Shown here: positions 27,103-35,320 of the stretch, one piece after another
How positions within the stretch are numbered: the first letter of the stretch is position 1
Layout of the letters: every line of letters begins with the position of its first letter
Source of the DNA: Winogradskyella sp.
Lineage (GTDB): Bacteria > Bacteroidota > Bacteroidia > Flavobacteriales > Flavobacteriaceae
NCBI GenBank assembly: GCA_002722255.1
Contig: PBLD01000010.1
Location: 138,304 to 202,303 of the forward strand
Direction: 5' to 3'
DNA: 64,000 bases
Program-made: the position numbers and the translations under genes
The notes under the pieces: generated by a model
Seen by the model: only the letters and a program-made list of their open reading frames with translations
What the model was told of the DNA's origin: nothing
The model's database searches: none

Positions 27103-28452
27103 ATGTCAAAAGACATCAGAATAAAAAAAGGTTTAGATATAAAATTAGTTGGCGAAGCCGAGAAAACTATTGAGAATGCTATTGTTAGCAATTTCTATTA
27201 TATCAGACCAGAAGATTTCCACAGTATTATTCCAAAGCTTGTTGCAAAAGAGGGCACACGTGTAAAAGCAGGTGAAACTTTGTTTTACAACAAGGATAAT
27301 GAGGCAATGAAATTTGTTTCTCCAGTGTCTGGTGAAGTAACAGAAGTACAGCGTGGACCAAGACGTCGTATCGACGCAATAAAAATTACTGCAGATAAAG
27401 AGCAGACTTACTTAGATCATGGTAAGTTTGATATGTCAGCTGATGCCGACAAACTTAAAGCACATTTGTTAGCTTCAGGATGTTGGGCATTTATTAAACA
27501 ACGTCCATATGATGTAGTTGCAAATGCTGATAGCACACCAAAGGGAATTTTTATCTCTGGTTATGCGAGTGCGCCTTTAGCTGCTGACTTAGATTATACG
27601 CTTGCAGGTAAGGAGGCAGAGCTTCAGGCTGCAGTAACAGCTTTATCAAAGCTTACTGAAGGACAAGTTCATGTTTCCGTAGGAAGCAACAACTCTCCTT
27701 TAGCAGGTTTAAATGATGTTACAGTTCATAAGGTTTCTGGGCCGCATCCATCAGGTAATGTAGGTACTTTAATTAATAAAGTTGATCCAATTAACAAAGG
27801 TGAAGTAGTCTGGACAGTAAATGCGCAAGATTTAGTAATTATCGGTGAATTATTATTAACAGGAAAGTTTAATGCAGAGCGTGTAGTTGCTCTTGCAGGT
27901 TCGTCTGTTAAGAAACCAAGATATTTTAGAACAAAAATTGGTTCTGAAGTTGCTACTATGGTATACGATAATGGAGTAGATAAAGATGGTAATGACAGAA
28001 TTATCTCTGGAAATGTATTAACAGGCAAAAAAGTTGCACCAGATGGAGCTTTAGATTACTACAGTAATGTAATTACAGTAATTCCTGAAGGTGATGACTA
28101 TGAATTCTTTGGATGGAATAAACCTGTGTTTAATAAGATTTCTACATCTAGAGCCTTAACGTTCTCATGGTTAAACCCTAAGAAAAAATACGACTTAGAT
28201 ACGAATACAAACGGAGAGCATCGTGCTTTTGTGGTAACAGGAAGTTACGAAGAAGTATTTCCTTTAGATATCTATCCAATGCAGATATTAAAAGCTTGTA
28301 TGTATAGTGATTTAGATGAGATGGAAGCTTTAGGAATGTATGAGGTAGCACCAGAAGATTTTGCCTTAACAGAATTTATATGTGTGTCTAAACAACCACA
28401 TCAAAAAATAATAAGAGAAGGATTAGACTTAATGCTTAAAGAGATAGGATAA
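27103..28452 (+). CDS. nqrA: Na+-translocating NADH:quinone reductase subunit A
   Basis: NqrA of 449 residues, the large peripheral subunit of the Na+-pumping NADH dehydrogenase. The family start (SKDIRIKKGLDIKLVGEAEK) is followed by the biotin/lipoyl-like VKAGETLFYN, GEVTEVQRGPRRRIDAI, the central KVSGPHPSGNVGTLI and a C-terminal SYEEVFPLDIYPMQILKA with FICVSKQPHQKIIREGLDLM. It opens the nqrABCDEF operon; its stop shares a base with the nqrB start. Confidence 0.96.
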   Translation: MSKDIRIKKGLDIKLVGEAEKTIENAIVSNFYYIRPEDFHSIIPKLVAKEGTRVKAGETLFYNKDNEAMKFVSPVSGEVTEVQRGPRRRIDAIKITADKEQTYLDHGKFDMSADADKLKAHLLASGCWAFIKQRPYDVVANADSTPKGIFISGYASAPLAADLDYTLAGKEAELQAAVTALSKLTEGQVHVSVGSNNSPLAGLNDVTVHKVSGPHPSGNVGTLINKVDPINKGEVVWTVNAQDLVIIGELLLTGKFNAERVVALAGSSVKKPRYFRTKIGSEVATMVYDNGVDKDGNDRIISGNVLTGKKVAPDGALDYYSNVITVIPEGDDYEFFGWNKPVFNKISTSRALTFSWLNPKKKYDLDTNTNGEHRAFVVTGSYEEVFPLDIYPMQILKACMYSDLDEMEALGMYEVAPEDFALTEFICVSKQPHQKIIREGLDLMLKEIG

Positions 28453-29675
28453 TGGGTTTAAAACAAAATTTACACAATTTTAAAGAGAAGAATAAGGATA
28501 AAAAGTGGCTGCCAGGATTTAATGCACTTTTCACCTTCTTATATATGCCAAATGAAACCACACACAATGGTACTCATATAAAAGCGGCAGATGATCTTAA
28601 GCGTACGATGAATACAGTAATCATGGCTTTAGTGCCATGTTTAATTTTTGGTATGTTTAATGCAGGTTACCAGCACTATCTGACTCAGGGATTAATAGAA
28701 TCAGCAGATGGATTTTTAGGTGCATCTTTCTGGACTTGGGATAACTTTGTTATCGGTCTATGGAAAGTCTTACCACTTGTAATAGTGTCTTATGGAGTTG
28801 GTCTTGCAGTAGAATTTATATTTGCTATCATCAAAGGTCACGAGGTAGAAGAAGGTTACTTAGTAACAGGTATGCTTGTGCCATTAATTGTACCAGTAGA
28901 TATTCCATTATGGATGTTAGCTGTAGCAGTTGTTTTTGGTGTTGTAATAGGTAAAGAAGTTTTTGGTGGTACAGGGATGAATATCCTTAACCCAGCATTA
29001 ACAATAAGAGCATTTTTATTCTTTGCTTACCCAACATGGATGTCAGGTGATAAAGTGTGGATTCATGGTGCTGTAGAACGCGATCAAGCTATTGCGGCAG
29101 GACAAAATTTAGATGCTATCTCTGGTGAAACTATTTTAGGTACACTGGCTCAAAATAAAGAAGTAGGTTATAATGTGATGGATATGTTCTACGGAATTAT
29201 TCCTGGTTCTGTAGGTGAGACTTCTACATTATTAATCTTGCTAGGTGCTTTATTCTTAATCTTTACAAAGATTGGAAGCTGGAGAATAATGTTGTCTTCA
29301 GTAATTGGTGCTTTAGTAATGGGATTAATTTTTAACGGAGTTGTTAGTTCTGGTTGGATTACTGAATCTAGTAAATTCTACGGACTAATGAGTACAGAGT
29401 TCTGGCACCATCTTCTAATTGGTGGATTTGCTTTTGGTACTGTATTTATGGCTACAGATCCTGTAACAGCATCTCAAACCACAAAGGGTAAATGGATCTA
29501 TGGTTTCTTAGTAGGATTTATTTCTATAATGATCCGTGTATTTAACCCAGCTTACCCAGAAGGTGTAATGTTAGCAATATTATTAATGAACGTTTTTGCA
29601 CCAACAATTGACCATTATGTGGTTCAAGGTAATGTGAAGAAAAGAATGAAACGTGTAAAAGTAAAAACAGCATAA
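28452..29675 (+). CDS. nqrB: Na+-translocating NADH:quinone reductase subunit B
   Basis: Integral membrane subunit of 407 residues with about ten helices. It carries a covalently bound FMN on threonine and lines the ion path. The motif FATDPVTASQTTKGKWIYG contains the flavinylation threonine (SQTT context), and GGTGMNILNPALTIRAFLFF is a family hallmark. The short N-terminal cytoplasmic segment (NKDKKWLPGFNALFTFLYMP) is also typical. It overlaps nqrA by 1 bp and is 3 bp from nqrC. Confidence 0.96.
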   Translation: MGLKQNLHNFKEKNKDKKWLPGFNALFTFLYMPNETTHNGTHIKAADDLKRTMNTVIMALVPCLIFGMFNAGYQHYLTQGLIESADGFLGASFWTWDNFVIGLWKVLPLVIVSYGVGLAVEFIFAIIKGHEVEEGYLVTGMLVPLIVPVDIPLWMLAVAVVFGVVIGKEVFGGTGMNILNPALTIRAFLFFAYPTWMSGDKVWIHGAVERDQAIAAGQNLDAISGETILGTLAQNKEVGYNVMDMFYGIIPGSVGETSTLLILLGALFLIFTKIGSWRIMLSSVIGALVMGLIFNGVVSSGWITESSKFYGLMSTEFWHHLLIGGFAFGTVFMATDPVTASQTTKGKWIYGFLVGFISIMIRVFNPAYPEGVMLAILLMNVFAPTIDHYVVQGNVKKRMKRVKVKTA

Positions 29676-29678
29676 AAC

Positions 29679-30470
29679 ATGGCAGTTAATACAGAAAAAA
29701 ATTCGTACACAGTCATCTTTGCTATCGGAATGGTAGTTATAGTAGGTGTTATATTAGCAGGTTTGTTTAGTTGGACCAAGCCAATGATTACTCAAAATGA
29801 GGAAATTGAAAAGCAACAAAACATTCTTTACGCAATGGGTATTAACGAAAACGATGAGTCTAGTGCTGTTTTCGTATCTACAGAAGTTGCATCAAAAGAA
29901 TTTGCTAGCAATATAAAAGAACAAATGGTTATCACTGTAGACGCTGACGGTAAGATGTTAAAAAGCCAAACACGTGATGAATACATGGCAGAAAATAACA
30001 ACAAGGAACCATACCTTATTGATATTAAAAAACAAAAGTCTAATGCCAAGTCTGGCGAACCAAGACAGTTACCTTTATTTATAGGAGAAAAAGACGGTAA
30101 AAAAATATACGTTGCGCCTATTTATGGTAAAGGGCTTTGGGATGCTATTTGGGGCTATGTAGCAATGGATAAAGATATGGTTGTACAAGGTGCTTATTTT
30201 GATCATAAAGGTGAAACTCCTGGCTTAGGTGCAAACATTAAGCAACGTTTCTTTATGGACGATTTTTATGGTGAGCACTTATTATCTGATGCTGGCGTTT
30301 TTAAAGGAATAACAGTGGCTAAAGGTAATGCAGACCCTAAGAATGAAAATAAAACAGATAATGAGGTTGATGCTATAGCTGGTGCTACAATTACTGGTGA
30401 TGGTGTAACAGCAATGATTAAGAGTGATCTTAAATTATACGTGCCTTACTTTAAATCTTTAAAAAAGTAA
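29679..30470 (+). CDS. nqrC: Na+-translocating NADH:quinone reductase subunit C
   Basis: NqrC of 263 residues with one N-terminal helix (VIFAIGMVVIVGVILAGLFS) and a large periplasmic domain. The covalent FMN site is visible in DAIAGATITGDGVTAMI, where the threonine after GAT is the expected attachment point (attached by the flavin transferase ApbE, not in this window). GKGLWDAIWGYVA and HKGETPGLGANI are further family blocks. Third gene of the operon. Confidence 0.95.
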   Translation: MAVNTEKNSYTVIFAIGMVVIVGVILAGLFSWTKPMITQNEEIEKQQNILYAMGINENDESSAVFVSTEVASKEFASNIKEQMVITVDADGKMLKSQTRDEYMAENNNKEPYLIDIKKQKSNAKSGEPRQLPLFIGEKDGKKIYVAPIYGKGLWDAIWGYVAMDKDMVVQGAYFDHKGETPGLGANIKQRFFMDDFYGEHLLSDAGVFKGITVAKGNADPKNENKTDNEVDAIAGATITGDGVTAMIKSDLKLYVPYFKSLKK

Positions 30471-30476
30471 TAGAAC

Positions 30477-31109
30477 ATGGGAAAAGACAGTAGATTAATA
30501 TTAGACCCATTAGCAGATAATAACCCAATTACAATTCAGGTATTAGGGATTTGTTCTGCTCTGGCAATTACTGCAGAGTTAGAGGCATCAATTGTGATGT
30601 CTATCTCAGTATTATTTGTATTAGGTGTTGGTAACGTAGTTATCTCTTTAATGCGAAATATAATTCCTTCAAAAATTAGAATTATTGTACAGCTGATCGT
30701 TGTTGCTACACTTGTAATTATAGTTGACTTGGTTTTAAAAGCTTTTGCTTATGAGTTAAGTAAAACACTCTCAGTTTTTGTAGGATTAATTATTACCAAC
30801 TGTATTATTATGGGACGTTTTGAGGCTTTTGCTTTAGGTAATGGTCCATGGAGATCTTTTTTAGATGGTATAGGAAACGCATTGGGTTACGGAATCATCT
30901 TAATAATAGTTGGGTTCTTTAGAGAATTACTAGGGTCTGGTACCTTATTAGGTTTCCCTGTATTAGGTGATCCAATTGAAAAAACAGGATTATATGCTTT
31001 AGGGTATGAGAATAACGGATTTATGTTATTATCACCAATGGCTCTAATTGTAGTTGGAATTATTATTTGGGTACAACGTACAAGAAACAAAGCATTAATA
31101 GAAGATTAA
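30477..31109 (+). CDS. nqrD: Na+-translocating NADH:quinone reductase subunit D
   Basis: Six-helix inner-membrane subunit of 210 residues. It pairs with NqrE as inverted homologues around a Fe-S site near the membrane centre. Seen are NNPITIQVLGICSALAIT (conserved cysteine), ITNCIIMGRFEAFALGNGPWRSFLDG and GFFRELLGSGTLLGFPV. It is 6 bp from nqrC but 76 bp from nqrE, the only sizeable gap in the operon. Confidence 0.95.
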   Translation: MGKDSRLILDPLADNNPITIQVLGICSALAITAELEASIVMSISVLFVLGVGNVVISLMRNIIPSKIRIIVQLIVVATLVIIVDLVLKAFAYELSKTLSVFVGLIITNCIIMGRFEAFALGNGPWRSFLDGIGNALGYGIILIIVGFFRELLGSGTLLGFPVLGDPIEKTGLYALGYENNGFMLLSPMALIVVGIIIWVQRTRNKALIED

Positions 31110-31185
31110 AAATAGTAATGAGATTTTAGTAAATAGAATTTAGACTTCTCAATACTTATTCTCAAAACTCGATACTAAAAAGAAT

Positions 31186-31920
31186 ATGGAACATATAGAA
31201 TTATTTTTCAAATCAATTTTTATAGATAATATGGTATTTGCCACCTTCTTAGGAATGTGTTCATACCTTGCAGTATCTAAAAAAGTGTCAACAGCTGTCG
31301 GTCTTGGTGCCGCTGTAATATTCGTACTAGCGATTACAGTACCTTTAAACTGGTTATTAGATCAGTATATATTACAACCAGGTGCCTTGTCTTGGTTAGG
31401 TGATGAGTATGCAAGCTATGATTTAAGTTTCTTATCATTTATTATGTTTATCGCTACCATTGCAACTATGGTGCAGTTGGTAGAGATTATAGTAGAGAAA
31501 TTTTCACCTTCCTTATATAACTCATTAGGTATATTTTTACCATTAATTGCAGTAAACTGTGCGATTTTAGGAGGATCTTTATTTATGCAATCTAGAGAAA
31601 TTCCAACTTTAGGATTATCTGCAGTGTACGGAGTAGGATCTGGTATAGGATGGTTCTTAGCTATTTTGGCTATTGCTGCTATTCGTGAAAAAATTAGATA
31701 TAGTAGTGTACCACCAGCATTAAGAGGGCTAGGAATTACATTTATAATCACTGGTTTAATGGCTATTGGTTTTATGAGTTTTGGTGGAATGTTAACAGGA
31801 GGTGATGAAGAGGCTAAATCAGATGAAAAAACTGCAGCTACAGAGGTAATTAAAGAGGACGTAAAATCAGATACTGAGGTTAAGACTAACCTTGATGTAG
31901 CGGAAAACTTAAACAAGTAA
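31186..31920 (+). CDS. nqrE: Na+-translocating NADH:quinone reductase subunit E, with long C-terminal tail
   Basis: NqrE of 244 residues. The first 200 or so residues are the usual six-helix membrane domain with [17 protein letters not shown] (cysteine ligand), [15 protein letters not shown] and [21 protein letters not shown]. The usual protein ends near there; here about 40 further residues form an acidic, low-complexity tail ([18 protein letters not shown] and onward). The start follows a 76-bp spacer that contains imperfect CTCAATACT/CTCGATACT repeats. It precedes nqrF by 9 bp. Confidence 0.94.
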   Translation: MEHIELFFKSIFIDNMVFATFLGMCSYLAVSKKVSTAVGLGAAVIFVLAITVPLNWLLDQYILQPGALSWLGDEYASYDLSFLSFIMFIATIATMVQLVEIIVEKFSPSLYNSLGIFLPLIAVNCAILGGSLFMQSREIPTLGLSAVYGVGSGIGWFLAILAIAAIREKIRYSSVPPALRGLGITFIITGLMAIGFMSFGGMLTGGDEEAKSDEKTAATEVIKEDVKSDTEVKTNLDVAENLNK

Positions 31921-31929
31921 GAGATTAGT

Positions 31930-33243
31930 ATGATATTATTAGCAGCAAATACAATCGGAACTATAGTAGCAACAGTAACTGCCTTTTTATTGGTTACAAT
32001 AATCTTAGTTGCACTATTATTATTTGTAAAACAAAAATTATCACCATCTGGTCCTGTAAAGATCACAATTAATGGTGAGAAAGAATTAGAAGTGGCATCA
32101 GGAGGTACACTTTTGAGCACTTTAGGAAATCAAAAAGTATTTTTGCCGTCTGCTTGTGGTGGTGGTGGAACTTGTATACAATGTGAGTGCCATGTATTAT
32201 CGGGTGGTGGAGAAGCGCTACCAACTGAAACACCTCACTTCTCAAGAAAGGAATTGCAGCACGGAGCACGTTTAGCATGTCAGGTTAAGGTAAAGCAGGA
32301 TATGGAAATTACTATTCCTGAAGAAATTTTTGGTATTAAGAAATGGGAAGCTGTTGTTGTTAGAAATTATAATGTTGCTTCTTTTATTAAGGAATTTGTT
32401 GTCGAGATTCCTGAAGATATGAACTATAAAGCAGGTGGGTATATTCAGATTGAGATTCCACCATGTGAGATAAAATATTCAGACATAGACATCACAGCAC
32501 ATCCAGAAGAGCATGATACTCCAGATAAGTTTCAGGCAGAGTGGGATAAGTTTGGTTTATGGCCTTTAGTAATGAAAAATAACGAAACTGTTGAGCGTGC
32601 ATATTCTATGGCTTCTTACCCAGCAGAAGGAAGAGAAATTATGCTTAATGTACGTATTGCTACTCCACCATGGGATCGCTCTAAGAACCAATGGATGAAC
32701 GTAAATCCAGGTGTAGCTTCATCATATATATTTGCTCAAAAGCCAGGTGATAAGGTTGTTATTTCAGGACCTTATGGTGAGTTCTTCATTAACGAGTCTG
32801 ATAGCGAAATGCTATATGTTGGTGGTGGTGCAGGTATGGCGCCAATGCGTTCTCACTTATATCACTTATTCAAGACATTAAAAACTGGTCGTAAAGTGAC
32901 ATATTGGTACGGAGGACGTTCTAAACGTGAGTTGTTCTATTTAGAGCATTTCAGAGAGTTAGAAAGAGATTTCCCTAACTTTAAGTTTTACTTAGCTTTA
33001 TCAGAGCCTCTTGAAGAAGATAATTGGAAAGTTAAAAAAGATATTAACGATGAAGAAGGTGACGGTTTTGTAGGTTTTATTCATAACTGTGTAATAGATA
33101 ATTATCTAAGTCATCATGAAGCACCGGAAGATATAGAATTATACTTCTGTGGTCCACCTTTAATGAACCAGGCAGTTCAGAAAATGGGTGAAGATTTTGG
33201 TATCCCAGATGAGCACATTAGATTTGACGACTTTGGTGGATAA
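31930..33243 (+). CDS. nqrF: Na+-translocating NADH:quinone reductase subunit F
   Basis: NADH-oxidising subunit of 437 residues. An N-terminal helix (TVTAFLLVTIILVALLLFV) is followed by a [2Fe-2S] ferredoxin domain with cysteines in SACGGGGTCIQCECHVL and ARLACQVKV, a FAD-binding domain with RAYSMASYPAEG, and a NADH-binding domain with MLYVGGGAGMAPMRSHLYHL and ELYFCGPPLMNQAV. Electrons pass from NADH through FAD and the cluster to the membrane subunits. It ends the operon at a hairpin terminator. Confidence 0.96.
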   Translation: MILLAANTIGTIVATVTAFLLVTIILVALLLFVKQKLSPSGPVKITINGEKELEVASGGTLLSTLGNQKVFLPSACGGGGTCIQCECHVLSGGGEALPTETPHFSRKELQHGARLACQVKVKQDMEITIPEEIFGIKKWEAVVVRNYNVASFIKEFVVEIPEDMNYKAGGYIQIEIPPCEIKYSDIDITAHPEEHDTPDKFQAEWDKFGLWPLVMKNNETVERAYSMASYPAEGREIMLNVRIATPPWDRSKNQWMNVNPGVASSYIFAQKPGDKVVISGPYGEFFINESDSEMLYVGGGAGMAPMRSHLYHLFKTLKTGRKVTYWYGGRSKRELFYLEHFRELERDFPNFKFYLALSEPLEEDNWKVKKDINDEEGDGFVGFIHNCVIDNYLSHHEAPEDIELYFCGPPLMNQAVQKMGEDFGIPDEHIRFDDFGG

Positions 33244-33265
33244 TCACTAAAGCAAGTAATAATAA

Positions 33266-33305
33266 AAATCCTATTCAGAGTTAATTTTTGAATAGGATTT
33301 TTTTA
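33266..33305 (+). terminator. Intrinsic terminator of the nqr operon
   Basis: AAATCCTATTC (33266-33276) pairs with GAATAGGATTT (33290-33300), followed by a run of T. Confidence 0.88.
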
Positions 33306-33373
33306 TTGTGTTAATCTTTTTTTAATACCAGAAGGCTTTATAGGTAATAATCTTTCTTTAATAATTTACTTCG

Positions 33374-33381
33374 TATCTTTG
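33374..33381 (+). promoter_or_regulatory. Putative lipA-gap promoter -7 box
   Basis: TATCTTTG matches TAnnTTTG and lies 21 bases before the lipA ATG. The -33 region is T-rich without a clear TTG. Confidence 0.38.
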
Positions 33382-33402
33382 ACATCTAGAAAAAGAATGT
33401 GA

Positions 33403-34275
33403 ATGGAAACCAAAGTTGCTTCAAATATATTACCAGAACGTAAGCCTAAATGGCTAAGAGTTAAGCTTCCAACAGGAAAAAAATATACTGAGCTAAGGAG
33501 TCTCGTTGATAAATATCAGTTAAACACTATTTGTACATCTGGAAGTTGTCCAAATATGGGAGAATGTTGGGGAGAAGGTACTGCGACCTTTATGATTTTA
33601 GGTAATGTCTGTACACGATCTTGTGGTTTTTGTGGAGTTAAGACAGGAAGACCTGAAACCGTTGACTGGGATGAGCCAGAAAAGGTGGCACGCTCTATAA
33701 AGCTGATGCAAATAAAGCATGCTGTATTAACCAGTGTTGATAGAGACGATCTTAAAGATATGGGAAGCATCATGTGGGCAGAAACAGTAAAAGCTGTTAG
33801 GCGTATGAATCCTGAAACGACCTTAGAAACATTAATTCCAGATTTTCAGGGCGTAGAAAGGCACATCGATAGAATTATTGAAGTGGCACCAGAAGTTGTT
33901 TCTCACAATATTGAAACCGTACGTCGTTTAACAAGAGAAGTGCGTATACAAGCAAAATATGACCGCAGTATGGGTGTTTTAAAATACCTTAAACAACAAG
34001 GTCAACGTAGAACTAAATCTGGTATTATGTTAGGTTTGGGTGAAACTAGAGAAGAAGTTATTGAAACACTTCACGACCTTAGAGAAAATGATGTAGATGT
34101 AGTAACTATTGGTCAATATCTTCAACCAACAAAAAAACACCTACCAGTACAGCGTTTTATAAATCCAGATGAATTTGATGAGTATAAAGCAATAGGTTTA
34201 GAACTTGGGTTTAGACATGTTGAAAGTAGTGCACTGGTAAGGTCCTCATACAAGGCGCAGAAACACATTAATTAA
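33403..34275 (+). CDS. lipA: Lipoyl synthase
   Basis: Radical SAM enzyme of 290 residues that inserts two sulfurs into octanoyl-protein to make the lipoyl cofactor. The auxiliary cluster cysteines lie in [16 protein letters not shown], and the radical SAM CxxxCxxC is [27 protein letters not shown] and the C-terminal serine ligand region ([15 protein letters not shown]) are also as expected. The stop shares a base with the gap start, so the pair is translationally coupled. Confidence 0.96.
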   Translation: METKVASNILPERKPKWLRVKLPTGKKYTELRSLVDKYQLNTICTSGSCPNMGECWGEGTATFMILGNVCTRSCGFCGVKTGRPETVDWDEPEKVARSIKLMQIKHAVLTSVDRDDLKDMGSIMWAETVKAVRRMNPETTLETLIPDFQGVERHIDRIIEVAPEVVSHNIETVRRLTREVRIQAKYDRSMGVLKYLKQQGQRRTKSGIMLGLGETREEVIETLHDLRENDVDVVTIGQYLQPTKKHLPVQRFINPDEFDEYKAIGLELGFRHVESSALVRSSYKAQKHIN

Positions 34276-35291
34276 TGATTAGAGTTACCATTAACGGTTT
34301 TGGTAGGATTGGCCGAAGAGTATTTAGGTTAGCACTTAATCATCCTAACATAGAAATTATAGCTATAAATGATTTGGCAGACGCTAAAACATTAAGCCAT
34401 CTACTTAAGTATGATAGTATACATGGTGTTCTTAATAATGAAGTGTCTTTTACAGAAAATAGTATCATAATCGATGGGTCTGCTGTACCATTATTTAACG
34501 AAAAGCATCCTAAAACAATTAACTGGAACAGCGTTCAGCCAGATATCGTAGTAGAGGCAACAGGAAAGTTTAAAACCAAATCAGAACTTCAACACCATAT
34601 TAATAACGGAGCCAAGCAAGTAATATTATCTGTTCCTCCAGTAGAAGATGATATTAAAACCATAGTTTTAGGTGTTAATGATACTAGTGTAGAGGGATCA
34701 GAATTAATTGTATCTAATGCCTCTTGTACCACAAATAATGCTGCACCAATGATAGCATTAATTAAAGAGAATTTTGGCATTAAACAAGCGTATATTACTA
34801 CAGTGCACTCATATACTACAGACCAGAGTTTGCACGATCAACCACATAGAGATTTAAGAAGAGCAAGAGCAGCAGGCCAATCTATTGTACCTACAACTAC
34901 AGGTGCTGCAAAAGCGATAACTAAAATTTTTCCAGATTTATCAAATGTTATAGGTGGTTGTGGTATAAGAGTTCCTGTTGCAAATGGGTCGCTTACAGAT
35001 ATAACTATAAATCTTGAAAGAGATACAACTATTGAAGAAGTCAACTCAATTTTCAAAAAAGCATCTCAAAATTCGCTAAAAGGTATTCTAGAATATACAG
35101 AAGATCCTATAGTTTCTATTGATATTGTAGGTAATCCGCACTCTTGTATTTTCGATTCTCAAATGACCTCAGTCATCGGAAACATGCTGAAAATAGTGGG
35201 TTGGTACGATAATGAGACAGGTTATAGCTCAAGAATTTTAGATTTAATTTGCAATTTATCGGATAAAAAAGCACTTTTGTCGAATAAATAA
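34275..35291 (+). CDS. gap: Glyceraldehyde-3-phosphate dehydrogenase
   Basis: GAPDH of 338 residues that oxidises glyceraldehyde-3-phosphate to 1,3-bisphosphoglycerate. Start motif TINGFGRIGRRVFRLAL is the NAD-binding Rossmann loop, with the acidic NDLADA favouring NAD+. The catalytic cysteine is in SNASCTTNNAAP and the C-terminal WYDNETGYSSRILDL is diagnostic. Bacteria of this group often have a second gap gene, and coupling to lipA suggests this one may not be the main glycolytic copy; that is an inference. Confidence 0.94.
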   Translation: MIRVTINGFGRIGRRVFRLALNHPNIEIIAINDLADAKTLSHLLKYDSIHGVLNNEVSFTENSIIIDGSAVPLFNEKHPKTINWNSVQPDIVVEATGKFKTKSELQHHINNGAKQVILSVPPVEDDIKTIVLGVNDTSVEGSELIVSNASCTTNNAAPMIALIKENFGIKQAYITTVHSYTTDQSLHDQPHRDLRRARAAGQSIVPTTTGAAKAITKIFPDLSNVIGGCGIRVPVANGSLTDITINLERDTTIEEVNSIFKKASQNSLKGILEYTEDPIVSIDIVGNPHSCIFDSQMTSVIGNMLKIVGWYDNETGYSSRILDLICNLSDKKALLSNK

Positions 35292-35292
35292 T

Positions 35293-35300
35293 TATATTTG
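35293..35300 (+). promoter_or_regulatory. Putative promoter -7 box of the hybrid kinase gene
   Basis: TATATTTG matches TAnnTTTG and lies 21 bases before the ATG at 35321. A TTG upstream is at about 13 bases, shorter than usual. Confidence 0.38.
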
Positions 35301-35320
35301 TTCAAATAAATAGAGCTGAA

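Noticed and set aside
31110-31185. Independent promoter for nqrEF in the nqrD-nqrE gap
   Set aside because: No TAnnTTTG box at a suitable place was found; the gap was kept only as a low-interest oddity.
31416-32120. 234-codon open frame on the minus strand
   Set aside because: Antisense to nqrE and nqrF; composition is that of a frame shadow with no motif.
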